The notes under the pieces were generated by a model, which made no database searches, was not told the DNA's origin, and was given only the letters and a program-made list of their open reading frames with translations. The position numbers and the translations under genes are program-made. Below are positions 1 to 9,722 of a stretch of DNA of 64,000 nt, one piece after another. The DNA comes from Methanobacterium sp. Its GTDB lineage: Archaea > Methanobacteriota > Methanobacteria > Methanobacteriales > Methanobacteriaceae. Position 1 is the stretch's first letter. Each line of letters opens with the position of its first letter. Location: assembly GCA_030017655.1 (NCBI GenBank), contig JASEIM010000004.1:1-64000 (forward strand), written 5' to 3'.

Positions 1-1069
1 CCACTGCTTTCGCATATGTGGTAGTTTTACCGCTTGTTATTTTTGCTGCCAGTGCCTTAATTTGTGCATTGGTTACCTGACAGTTTGCAGTTGCTGAGAG
101 GTATTTCTGTAACTCTGCTGGCACTACAGTGCTCGCAGTACTTTGAGAAATTGTGCTCCATGGAGCCACTGTTACATAGCTTGGTAATCGATTGTTTGTT
201 TTCTGGAAGTTCAGTATCTTGGAAAACATGTAAATCATAGAGTTATAATTTAATTTACCAAGAGTACTGGTTGCGTAGTTTGGTAAAACACCATTTGCAT
301 CGATGAAGGAATTAACTCTTTTAGCAAGATCAAGATAACTTGCTTTAGTTATACTCCCACTTTTAATGCTTTCTGTTGGTTCTGTTGGGGTATTTACGTT
401 TTTGAGTGTTATTGGAGTTGTTGCTCCGCTGTTTACCTGTAGTAATCCTGCAGTAAGTAGCTTCAAGAAATCAGGCATTTGTACCTGAGTTGTACCAATA
501 GTCACATAATTTGGAAGTCTGTGATTGGTTTCAATGTATGATTTAACTCTGGCTGCAGCGTCTTTAATCTGATCAACAGTAAAACTGGTTGAAGTCACTG
601 TTTGATCAGCACTTGCAGTTTTTACTTCTCCAGCAGCAGCTTCTTGTTTTTGAGTACTGTTAGCATCGTTTACTGTATTTGGAGATGTATTCACTGAATT
701 TTGATTGTTACTATCTGCATTTGAAACTGCATTTTGTGTATTTGTTTCTGTACTTGCCGAATTTTGGCTGTTTGAACATTCACTTGATGTAAAATTTATA
801 TTCTGTTTAGTTTGATTAGTTTTGATACTTGCTGTAGAAGTACATTTATTGTTTACTGTTTTTACTTCTTTATCGGCTGAATTTTGCGTTTTAGCCGATT
901 TATTTACATTATATACATTATCTATTTCTATATTGGCTTTTTTTTCCACAGTACTATTATAATCAGTCTGTGTTTGTGTAGTCCCATCATCTACTGCGCT
1001 TACGCCAGCTATACCAGACAGAGATAGACTGGATATTAATAGGACTGCAAAAAGCAATTTCCTCGTAAT
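1..1069 (-). CDS. Pseudomurein-binding repeat surface protein, transglutaminase-like start of C-domain (truncated by window edge)
   Basis: Secreted cell-wall protein read on the minus strand; its 3' end lies beyond base 1. An N-terminal signal peptide (TRKLLFAVLLISS, ending near GVSA) is followed by a low-complexity Asn/Gln/Ser/Thr-rich stretch. Then come pseudomurein-binding repeats, recognisable by LPNYVTIGTTQVQMPDFLKL, LPNYATSTLGKLNY and LPSYVTVAP. The last visible residues (NCQVTNAQIKALAAKITSG, then TTTYAKAV) resemble the entry into transglutaminase-like domains found in methanobacterial wall proteins; that part is inferred. There is no ATG near the signal peptide. A GGAGG at 1077-1081 sits 7 nt before an ATT codon at 1067-1069, which I take as start. 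A TTG at 1055-1057 would remove the positive n-region; a TTG at 1088-1090 lacks an SD. Confidence 0.85.
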   Translation of the reverse strand, partial: MTRKLLFAVLLISSLSLSGIAGVSAVDDGTTQTQTDYNSTVEKKANIEIDNVYNVNKSAKTQNSADKEVKTVNNKCTSTASIKTNQTKQNINFTSSECSNSQNSASTETNTQNAVSNADSNNQNSVNTSPNTVNDANSTQKQEAAAGEVKTASADQTVTSTSFTVDQIKDAAARVKSYIETNHRLPNYVTIGTTQVQMPDFLKLLTAGLLQVNSGATTPITLKNVNTPTEPTESIKSGSITKASYLDLAKRVNSFIDANGVLPNYATSTLGKLNYNSMIYMFSKILNFQKTNNRLPSYVTVAPWSTISQSTASTVVPAELQKYLSATANCQVTNAQIKALAAKITSGKTTTYAKAV

Positions 1070-1090
1070 TATACCGCCTCCGATTCCCAA

Positions 1091-1607
1091 TTTTCGAAAA
1101 ACTCAGTCAGAGTTTTACTATGGGCTGGCACTAATTAATACACTATACCATATAAATCTTTTGGTTTTAATTCAAAAAAAGGGCGCTAAATGGACTCTTT
1201 TTTTGATTTAGGACAAGCTATGAGGTTATTGAAATATGATTTTTTGGATGAGTCCTTTTAGTTAGTATTTTTAACAAATCAGCTTATGTAAAATCTTATT
1301 TAGCAAAAAAGAGCATTTACATTACTTTTGTAATGTAACTATTATAAGTATAATCATTAAATAAAACATTTCAACGTTTTATTTGAGTTAAAATCAGTTA
1401 TTTGGGATTTTAAAAATTTTAATTAACTTTATTAATTAAGCAGCGATTATTATGTTTGGAATGATTGTAATTAGAATATTTATCAATTGTATGATATAGT
1501 TTAATTATTCTTTTTATTCTTTTAATATACCAATTTCTAATTAAATAAAAGAATACAAAATTAAAAATTTTAAAAATTAAAAAAGAAGTAGGGCGAAAAG
1601 TTGGGAA
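1091..1607. other. AT-rich intergenic region
   Basis: About 500 bases between two minus-strand genes. Apart from the TATA box listed above, I see only AT-rich sequence with runs of A and T. There is no convincing reading frame and no GC-rich island that would suggest a stable RNA. Confidence 0.5.
1149..1156 (-). promoter_or_regulatory. TATA box of the pseudomurein-binding repeat gene
   Basis: The minus strand reads AAAAGATTTATATGG here, a good archaeal BRE/TATA match about 80 nt upstream of the proposed start. Initiation about 25 nt downstream would leave a leader of roughly 50-60 nt that carries the GGAGG. Confidence 0.5.
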
Positions 1608-2690
1608 TCAGATTAAATTTATTAAACCTATTCCTTTTGCATAATTTCTTGCTTCTTTAATTTCTTCAGGATCAGGATATTTAGCGATCTCTTTGCATTC
1701 TGCTGCCCTGTAAACAGGCCTGTACTGGCCCATAATATTTACAACTGTATTCTCCCCCAAATTATCCTTTATCCACTTTAAAATAGGCTTTGAGCAGCAT
1801 TCTACGTGATTTGGAAGTACAAGATGCCTTATAATCATATCTCCAGATTCTTTTGCCATTTTATGATTTCTTGTCACAATGTTCCAGTAATCAGGAACCC
1901 CTGAAAGCCTTTGTGCGCAATCAGATGGTCCATATTTGAAATCGCTTAAATAGAGGTCAGCAAAGCCATCAAGAAGTTTCATAGTATCTTTGCTCATATA
2001 AAAATTGCTGTTCCAGACTACAGGGACGTTTTCTTTGCTTAGATTCATTGTTTTTAGAATATATAATAAATTAGGTGTTGGATCGCCCCCAACAAAGTTT
2101 ACATTCCTTGAACCTTCCTTCCGTCTTAAATCAATTATTTTTGCCAGTTTTCCTTCTTCAATTTCCATCCCTTTATTGGCAGACTGGCTGATATCCCAGT
2201 TCTGGCAGTAGATACATTCAAAGTTGCACCCGGCAAAGAATATGGTATGGCTGGGAACAAGTGGGGCTTCTTCTCCCATATGCATGAACTCAGACGCTAT
2301 TTTTGGTTTTGAAACATTACATACTCCTATGTCAACGTTTCTGTTAATATAACATCTTATTTCACAAAAATAGCAGTTTTCAAAGATTTTTTCAGCAATT
2401 TTAACTTTTAAATCAAGATATGAAAAATCAGGCTTTTTAAGGTCTTTTAAAACTAATTTGTTATACTTTTCATTGAATTTTTCCCTTATATTCTCATGAG
2501 CTACCCATAGATCTTCATTTTTATCTACTTCCATCATCTTGGCGACTTTTGACCTTGAAAGTCTGGTATTTAACATGATTTCTAAATAAGTTGAAAGTTC
2601 TTTTGCTACCAGATTACTTCCAGTGATATTCAGGGGATCTGGACGATCTATTCTCCACATGTATATAAATTTGGTTTTACTACTATACAA
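1608..2690 (-). CDS. PflX-like radical SAM protein
   Basis: A 360-residue radical SAM enzyme. The cluster motif is CNFECIYC (CX3CX2C) after GCN, as in pyruvate-formate-lyase-activating-enzyme relatives. An upstream cysteine motif (CYFCEIRC, followed by GVC) is typical of the COG1313/PflX branch, whose substrate is generally unknown. A GGDPTPN motif corresponds to the SAM-binding GGE region of the family. The gene stands alone between AT-rich spacers. The start is uncertain: the first Met has no clear SD, and a second Met ten residues in (MWRIDRPDPLN) could be the real start. Function beyond radical chemistry cannot be named. Confidence 0.8.
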   Translation of the reverse strand: MYSSKTKFIYMWRIDRPDPLNITGSNLVAKELSTYLEIMLNTRLSRSKVAKMMEVDKNEDLWVAHENIREKFNEKYNKLVLKDLKKPDFSYLDLKVKIAEKIFENCYFCEIRCYINRNVDIGVCNVSKPKIASEFMHMGEEAPLVPSHTIFFAGCNFECIYCQNWDISQSANKGMEIEEGKLAKIIDLRRKEGSRNVNFVGGDPTPNLLYILKTMNLSKENVPVVWNSNFYMSKDTMKLLDGFADLYLSDFKYGPSDCAQRLSGVPDYWNIVTRNHKMAKESGDMIIRHLVLPNHVECCSKPILKWIKDNLGENTVVNIMGQYRPVYRAAECKEIAKYPDPEEIKEARNYAKGIGLINLI

Positions 2691-2807
2691 TTTTTAAGTA
2701 TGCACAATATTAAAAACTCAAAATTAATTTTATCAGCACTTTAGAATAAAATCAGATGTTGATTTTTGAAAGTTATTTAAGAAAAAATTGTTAAAAAAAA
2801 GAATTTG

Positions 2808-4109
2808 TTATCCTACAACCCTTAAACTTCTTGCTATGATGCGAGGAATAACAAATGGTCCCATTTGACGTATTTCTCCAGAAGTTCCCGATGCATCTTT
2901 CATCAGATTAAATATATTTCCAGATAGCATTGCTTTTTTAACAGGAGTAGTAATTTCTCCATTTTCTATTTTAAAAGCGTTATTTGCTTCTACTGAAAAA
3001 TCACCGGAAATTGGGTTGGCAGTGTGCGCTCCAAGAACATCTGTTACAATTATTCCATCCTTAATTTCAGAAGTATCAATCAAGTCATTGAATTCTAAAA
3101 TAAAATTACTTAAGCCCACAGCAGGCATATCTGCAAAAGAAGCTCGCATGCCGTTACCTGTACTTTGAGCATTCACTTTTCTTGCAGTATATATGTCATA
3201 AAGGAAATTTTTAAGAATTCCATCCTCAATAACCGGTGTTTTTTGACTTGCGGTTCCTTCTCCGTCACTTATTGAGGAACTAAGCCCTCTTTCGTATGTT
3301 CCATCATCATAAATGCTTAAGGAAGGTGTTACGACTTCATTACCAATTTCATTTGCAAAAATGGATCTTCCCCTTTGCACATTATCTGCATTTACGGCGT
3401 TAACAAAAGTTCCAAGAAGACCTGAAGCTGCATGGTGATCTAATAAGACATCCATATCTCTGGTTTCTACTGGCTGGCCGTTTAATGAATTTTTTGCAAT
3501 ATTGGAAGCATTCTCTGCAATCCATACTGGATCTATATCGTAATTTCTTGAGGATTTTCCCTCATAAGCAGTAGATATTTCTCCATTTTCTTCAGCATTC
3601 ACAGCAATAAAGCCAGAAAACATGGAGGATTTGTCCATACATTCAACATCATTAGAATTTAAGATTAAACTTTCTCCATAGCCTGCAGAAAACCCTCCAG
3701 AAGTTGGTTCGCATTTTGCATCTTCAACTGTATTTATCATTGTTTTTGCAAATTCTATAAAGTCTTCAATCTGGAGCGACTCAACTTTTTTATCATAAAT
3801 CCCTCTGACGCTACTATACTTTGATTTTTGGGCAAAATTGAAGTTTTCATCAGCTACATTGGATTTTGCATTAAATATGGCATTTTCAACGGTTTCTTCG
3901 ATTTTATCGGTATTTGTAGTGTAAGAAAATCCCATCTTTCCTTCAATAATTACTCTTACACTAATTCCATAGGTAAATGTTTCTTTTGCGAATTTAATTT
4001 CATTATTTTGAATATCTACATCAATATTTTTTTCTCTTTCCACATATACTTCAGCAGAATCAGAATTTTTTAATGCAAGATTCAATGCATCATATCCAAT
4101 ATTCTTCAT
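2808..4109 (-). CDS. pmbA: PmbA/TldE-family protein
   Basis: 433 residues with the PmbA (TldE) fold. The N-terminal SAEVYVEREKNIDVDIQN and the central LLDHHAASGLLGTFVNAV block are typical, and the protein ends with IPRIIARSLRVVG. In bacteria TldD and TldE together form a metalloprotease acting on modified peptides and the CcdA antitoxin; TldE itself lacks the HExxxH zinc site, and I see none here. A tldD partner is not adjacent. GGAGG lies 6 nt before the ATG and fixes the start. An array of small hairpins (4126-4290) occupies the upstream region. Confidence 0.88.
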   Translation of the reverse strand: MKNIGYDALNLALKNSDSAEVYVEREKNIDVDIQNNEIKFAKETFTYGISVRVIIEGKMGFSYTTNTDKIEETVENAIFNAKSNVADENFNFAQKSKYSSVRGIYDKKVESLQIEDFIEFAKTMINTVEDAKCEPTSGGFSAGYGESLILNSNDVECMDKSSMFSGFIAVNAEENGEISTAYEGKSSRNYDIDPVWIAENASNIAKNSLNGQPVETRDMDVLLDHHAASGLLGTFVNAVNADNVQRGRSIFANEIGNEVVTPSLSIYDDGTYERGLSSSISDGEGTASQKTPVIEDGILKNFLYDIYTARKVNAQSTGNGMRASFADMPAVGLSNFILEFNDLIDTSEIKDGIIVTDVLGAHTANPISGDFSVEANNAFKIENGEITTPVKKAMLSGNIFNLMKDASGTSGEIRQMGPFVIPRIIARSLRVVG

Positions 4110-4125
4110 TTAAAACCTCCAAAAT

Positions 4126-4290
4126 CCCTCAAAAATTCAAAGAATTTTTGGGAGCATATAAAATTTACAATTTTGTGGCCGAGGGACTCTCGAAATTCGT
4201 AGAATTAGGAGCACAAACACTTTGTGTTTATAAGCTCAATTTCCTCAGGTTAGAAAAATGCCTTTATTTTTCTAAATTCATAGATTTCCT
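4126..4290 (-). repeat. Intergenic small-hairpin array, copy A
   Basis: Consecutive short stem-loops. CAAAAATTC-AAA-GAATTTTTG (4130-4150) is a perfect 9-bp stem with a 3-nt loop. AAAATT-TAC-AATTTT is at 4160-4174 and AAACAC-TTT-GTGTTT follows near 4215-4229. TTAGAAAAAT/ATTTTTCTAA (4250-4259 with 4266-4275) is a perfect 10-bp stem. On the minus strand the end containing GGTTGAAGGAA resembles copy C near 62760. The array lies between the phosphatase and pmbA and ends just before the pmbA SD. An 84-codon plus-strand frame across it is an artefact. Confidence 0.7.
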
Positions 4291-4321
4291 TCAACCTCCA
4301 ATTTATACAAAGAACACTTTA

Positions 4322-4984
4322 CTATAAAATAAATTTCTCTATTGCTTCCGCGGCCCCATCACCATATGGTTTCTTGGTTATATAATCAGTATTTTCTTTG
4401 AGCTCTTCATCTGCATTGGCAACGGCTACTTTAAACCCTGCAACTTCAAGAAATTCTAGATCGTTTTCGCTGTCACCAATTGCCATTATTTCATCGAGCG
4501 TAATTCCCATATCTCTGGCAACGATTTTCAGTGATTTTCCCTTGTTAACCTCAGGATCTGTAAGGTGTATTGCAAATTTAGTATCGTAGACTTCAACATC
4601 GAAGTTTTTAACGGTTTCTTTTACAATATTAACGTCAATGTTCCTTACTATTGCAATTTCTGACATTCTAATATTTGAAAATTCAGTTTTTTCTACATGA
4701 TGTTTTGATTTAAGAAAGTCATATGCAGGTTTGCATTTTTCAATGTCTCCAAGAATTAAATTTTTTTTTCTTGTTTGAATGAATCCACCATTTTCACTTA
4801 CAATTCCACCGGAAGTACCTACCATCACCGCCACCATCTTGGCTGCGCAGAGCACATTTCCGGTCACTAAAATGACAGGATAACCTTTATCTTCTGCTTT
4901 TCTGATGGCCTTTATTGCATTTATGCATATCTTCCTATTTTTGTCGGTAATTGTACCATCTATATCTACCGCAATTGCCTTCAT
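4322..4984 (-). CDS. Phosphoglycolate phosphatase, archaeal HAD type
   Basis: HAD-superfamily phosphatase of the archaeal phosphoglycolate phosphatase/sucrose-phosphatase-like family, about 220 residues. Motif I is DIDGTIT near the N-terminus, motif II is VTGN, the conserved Lys lies in NKGKSLK, and motif III is GDSENDLEFL. The expected reaction is 2-phosphoglycolate to glycolate; related enzymes also act on other small phosphates, so the substrate is inferred. I chose the ATG at 4984 (MKAIAVDIDG): the GGAG is about 11 nt upstream of it but only 2 nt from the earlier ATG at 4993. It may share a transcript with pmbA across hairpin array A. Confidence 0.85.
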   Translation of the reverse strand: MKAIAVDIDGTITDKNRKICINAIKAIRKAEDKGYPVILVTGNVLCAAKMVAVMVGTSGGIVSENGGFIQTRKKNLILGDIEKCKPAYDFLKSKHHVEKTEFSNIRMSEIAIVRNIDVNIVKETVKNFDVEVYDTKFAIHLTDPEVNKGKSLKIVARDMGITLDEIMAIGDSENDLEFLEVAGFKVAVANADEELKENTDYITKKPYGDGAAEAIEKFIL

Positions 4985-5117
4985 TAACAACATTACTCCT
5001 AAAAATTTAAACTTTCATTCATCTGTAATATAAGATCATTGATTTTTTTGGTAAAAAAGCATAATTACTAAATTTATATTGAACTTTTTCCTCTAAAATG
5101 ATGTTTTAAAGGTATTT

Positions 5118-6167
<1,050 letters not shown>

Positions 6168-6170
6168 CAT

Positions 6171-6910
6171 GTCACCTTGAATAATTCAATGTATTAACGA
6201 TTCTTTTATTACATAATTGGAATTTGGATGTATCTGATAATTTTATATTTGAGAAATTTTTATTTTAGTAAGATATTGTCTGTTGCATTTTAAATAATTG
6301 CTGTTTATATTTTTATTATATTTTAATGAATGCCTTAATTATTTTAAAGGAAGATTTAGCTATCCTAATCAATATTAAATTGAATTTAAAGCATATTTAG
6401 GTTTTAAATTTGAATATGTTCATTATTCATTATCTTTTCTGTTTTTAAAAATATTATTGACACATTATGGTGGGTGCAGTTGATTGACAATCACTGAAAT
6501 AAATTAAAATTGTATTTTTATTTTTTTGCATAGAATTCCCATATCATGAATTAAAACATTTATATGGTGTGAATTATAATTATCACTATCTTTATTTGGT
6601 ATATTGATTGTATCTTCATAGTAATACCATCAAAAGATTTATTATTATTATTGACTAAATTAATATCAATGTACTTAAATTATTTGGAATATTGGGATTA
6701 TTGAGTTAATTTAATGCTTAAAAAGATAGATTTAAATAATAATAAAATCGTGGTTCATTATATGAATTTATTAAAAAAATGACATCAAAATAGTTTACTT
6801 GGTAAAAATAAGCGTTACAGTTAAATATCTTTATTATAAATCTATTTTAAAAGTCATTATTAAAATAAATCATAATAACCTTTAAGATTATATTAATATC
6901 GGTAGGTAAT
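6171..6910. other. AT-rich divergent promoter region
   Basis: About 740 bases between the divergent hypD and Mur ligase genes, extremely AT-rich. It contains TATA-like stretches for hypD (near 6241-6255) and on the plus strand (near 6725-6745 and 6825-6845), but no believable gene. A small GGTGGGTGCAG patch near 6470 is the only GC-richer spot and forms no clear structure. Confidence 0.45.
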
Positions 6911-9703
6911 ATGAAAATTGCAGTGGTTGGATTAGGAACTGAAGGCAGAAATGCCGTTAAATCTCTTATTAATTATGGATATAAAGTTTACGCTTCTGAT
7001 ATGCAAAAAAACATGGAATTGAACTGTAATGTGGCTGTAGATGTTGATTTTGGGTATCATGATTTTGAAAAAATAAATTCTGCAGACGCAGTGGTTTTAA
7101 GTCCGAGTTTATGGGGCAGTAAAATCGGAGAAAAATTAAGATCAAGTAAAAAATTCTTATCTGATATTTTAGCAGATCATAAAACTGTTTTTACAATAGG
7201 CGTTACAGGTACCAATGGTAAAACAACAACATGCTTTATGATAAAAGAGATACTTGAAAAAGCAGGTCTCAACGTCCTTGTTGGTGGAAATGCAGGTGGA
7301 GGATTTCAGGGGTATACAAAACTTATATTAGAATCTTCAAAACAAAAATACGACGTTATTGTAGTAGAAGTATGTGATATGACCCTTGATTTTTGTTCAT
7401 ATGCATTTGATTTTGATCTCGTGGTTGTAACTAACATGGGAATGGATCATATGGACTTCCATAATTCCATTGATAATTATAAAGCCTCTCTGGGCAAATT
7501 TATAGAGGGAAAAATAGCAGTATTAAATGAAAAGGATAAAATTTTGTCAAAAATGGGAGATTACCCTCTTCAAACCTTCTTTTTTGGGAATGGACATAGA
7601 GATCTTAAATTATTCGGCGAATTTAATCTACAAAATGCTGCAGCCGCAGCAACAGTTGCAAATATTTTAGAAATTCCAGAAGACGCAATTAACGACGCAC
7701 TGGAAAATTTCAAGGGAGTGAAAGGAAGGACAGCAACTATAGACATTTCTGGATGTAATTTTGTAGTTGGAAAAACCGATAATCTAAATGCAGCATCAGC
7801 AGTTTTTAATGAGCTGGACTTTGATGTAGCAATTATCGGCACACCAAGAGAAAATGAAATATGCCGATTTGACATTTTAGGAGAAGTTGCAAGGGCAGAT
7901 CCGGATATTGTAGTACTTTTCCCCGGTCTTGAGGATACAACAGGTATTGCATTTAAAAAATTAAAAGATGAAGGTTATACTGGTGAGATAAAGATAATAA
8001 AAGACACTGATTCTGTACTTAATTTTGCATTGGAATGCAGTGAGATATATAAGAACATTTTCATAGGTGGAAATGGTCAGAGTAAACTCATAGAGATGCA
8101 AAAAGCACTAAAAAGGATATCAAAAGATGATAATGTCATTAGAAATAAAAAAGTACTCATTGTTGGTGCTGGAAATGCAGGAAGACCTGCAGCACATCTT
8201 TTAAATCATTTAGGTAATGAAGTCATTATTTCGGATATTAAAGAATTCGAAGAACTTCCAAAAAAAGCCAAAAGAAAGATTGAAGATTTAATGCAGAAAG
8301 GAGTTGCTGTAGAACTTGGTTCTCATATGAATGAACACGCAATGTGGGCAGATGTAGTTTTCATTTCTCCAAGTGTGCCTAAAAATTCTGAAATCAGGAA
8401 ATTTATCGGTGAATGTGAAGAAAACTATGAAATAGACGAAATAAATACAAGAGATATAGGAAAAATGATTAATTCCCTGATAAAAATTCCTATGATAGGT
8501 ATAGCTGGAACAGATGGAAAAACCACCACCACAAATATGGCCAATTACACTTTATCTGATAGGTATGACACACTACTTTTCTCTTCCCTGGAGGATTCCC
8601 TGGTTATTGAAGGTCTGGTGGATTTTGTAGTGGAAAATAAAATGAAAAGTAAGGATTTTGCAGTATTTGAACTTCCACACGGCACAATAAGAATGGTAGA
8701 TGGTTTAGAGATATGCATAGGTATTTTAACCAATCTTACACCAGACCATATGGATGAATTTAATTCATATGAAGAATATGTGGAAAGAAATGTATCTATA
8801 AAGGATTTACTCCATAAAAACGGGGTTTTAATCGCTAATGGGGATGACCCAATTATAAGTAGATTATCTCCTAAATTTAATGAAGAAGTAATATATTATG
8901 GACTTAATGAGCCAAGAGAAATTGTTAATGAAGGTAGAACTTATTCTCACAAATATAATATAAACTATGATATTTTAGCTGAAAATATAAAGCTTAAAGG
9001 ACTTTATGGCTCTGAATTCACCATTAAAACTCAAAAAATACCCACCATAATATGTAAAAACTGCGGTCAAATGTGCTGTGACTGTGATAATTTTGAAAGA
9101 GTATACCGGGAACCATGCACAGTAGACATAAAACTTAAAGTACCGGGAATGTGCAATATAGAAAATGCTTTAGCGGTTTTTGCTACAGATATTGCTTTAG
9201 GGTTTGATATAGGATATATAAAGAATAAAATAGAGAGTTTCCCTGGAGTAAATGGACGTTTTGAAAAAATTGATACAGTTAATGAGGTAAACATATTTAT
9301 GGATGCTGCACATAACCCTGAGGCCATGGAACGCCTTTTTGAGGGTATGGAGCTTGAAGGAAAGTTGATAATATCCATAGATAATCCTGATACTCTTACA
9401 ATTCGTGATAAATATAAAATAGGCGAAATACTTGGAAAATATGCAGATATAGTAATTGCAAGTGCAAAAAACGAAACAACAGAAGAAATAAATGAAAAAG
9501 CTGCTGAAGAAGTGGTTAAAGGAGCTGCAGAAACAGAAACACATAAAACAACCAGCGTGGTAGATTCAATAGTTAAAGCCTTAAAGATTGCAGACAAAAA
9601 AGATACCATAATCCATATTGGTCCTGGTGTTGTTAATGCCTATGAAAAAGTGAAATCAGACATTAAAGAAGGCATAGCCACTTATAAGAAAGAAACAGCT
9701 TAA
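6911..9703 (+). CDS. Tandem double Mur ligase, probable pseudomurein peptide ligase
   Basis: A 930-residue fusion of two Mur-ligase modules. Module 1 (about 1-415) has a Rossmann start (VVGLGTEGRNA), ATP loop GVTGTNGKTTT near residue 97 and TNMGMDHMDFH. Module 2 (about 416-930) restarts with VLIVGAGNAGRPA, has ATP loop GIAGTDGKTTTT near 530 (Asp replaces the usual Asn), TNLTPDHMDEF, a Cys cluster (CKNCGQMCCDCDN) and a C-terminal domain with DAAHNPEAM. Mur ligases add amino acids to nucleotide-linked wall precursors; in Methanobacteriales homologues are linked to pseudomurein peptide synthesis. Which residues this protein adds is unknown. It is followed 19 nt later by a single Mur ligase. Start: ATG after GGTAGGT. 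Confidence 0.85.
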   Translation: MKIAVVGLGTEGRNAVKSLINYGYKVYASDMQKNMELNCNVAVDVDFGYHDFEKINSADAVVLSPSLWGSKIGEKLRSSKKFLSDILADHKTVFTIGVTGTNGKTTTCFMIKEILEKAGLNVLVGGNAGGGFQGYTKLILESSKQKYDVIVVEVCDMTLDFCSYAFDFDLVVVTNMGMDHMDFHNSIDNYKASLGKFIEGKIAVLNEKDKILSKMGDYPLQTFFFGNGHRDLKLFGEFNLQNAAAAATVANILEIPEDAINDALENFKGVKGRTATIDISGCNFVVGKTDNLNAASAVFNELDFDVAIIGTPRENEICRFDILGEVARADPDIVVLFPGLEDTTGIAFKKLKDEGYTGEIKIIKDTDSVLNFALECSEIYKNIFIGGNGQSKLIEMQKALKRISKDDNVIRNKKVLIVGAGNAGRPAAHLLNHLGNEVIISDIKEFEELPKKAKRKIEDLMQKGVAVELGSHMNEHAMWADVVFISPSVPKNSEIRKFIGECEENYEIDEINTRDIGKMINSLIKIPMIGIAGTDGKTTTTNMANYTLSDRYDTLLFSSLEDSLVIEGLVDFVVENKMKSKDFAVFELPHGTIRMVDGLEICIGILTNLTPDHMDEFNSYEEYVERNVSIKDLLHKNGVLIANGDDPIISRLSPKFNEEVIYYGLNEPREIVNEGRTYSHKYNINYDILAENIKLKGLYGSEFTIKTQKIPTIICKNCGQMCCDCDNFERVYREPCTVDIKLKVPGMCNIENALAVFATDIALGFDIGYIKNKIESFPGVNGRFEKIDTVNEVNIFMDAAHNPEAMERLFEGMELEGKLIISIDNPDTLTIRDKYKIGEILGKYADIVIASAKNETTEEINEKAAEEVVKGAAETETHKTTSVVDSIVKALKIADKKDTIIHIGPGVVNAYEKVKSDIKEGIATYKKETA

Positions 9704-9722
9704 AATTCACTGTCCGATTAAA

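Noticed and set aside
4073..4327. 84-codon plus-strand frame over the spacer before pmbA
   Set aside because: It lies wholly in hairpin array A plus the pmbA antisense start, has no SD, and its amino acids only reflect the repeated AAATT/AATTT stems.
9067..9609. 180-codon minus-strand frame within the double Mur ligase gene
   Set aside because: It is a shadow of the strongly supported plus-strand gene, with no SD and a Ser/Ile-rich low-complexity translation.
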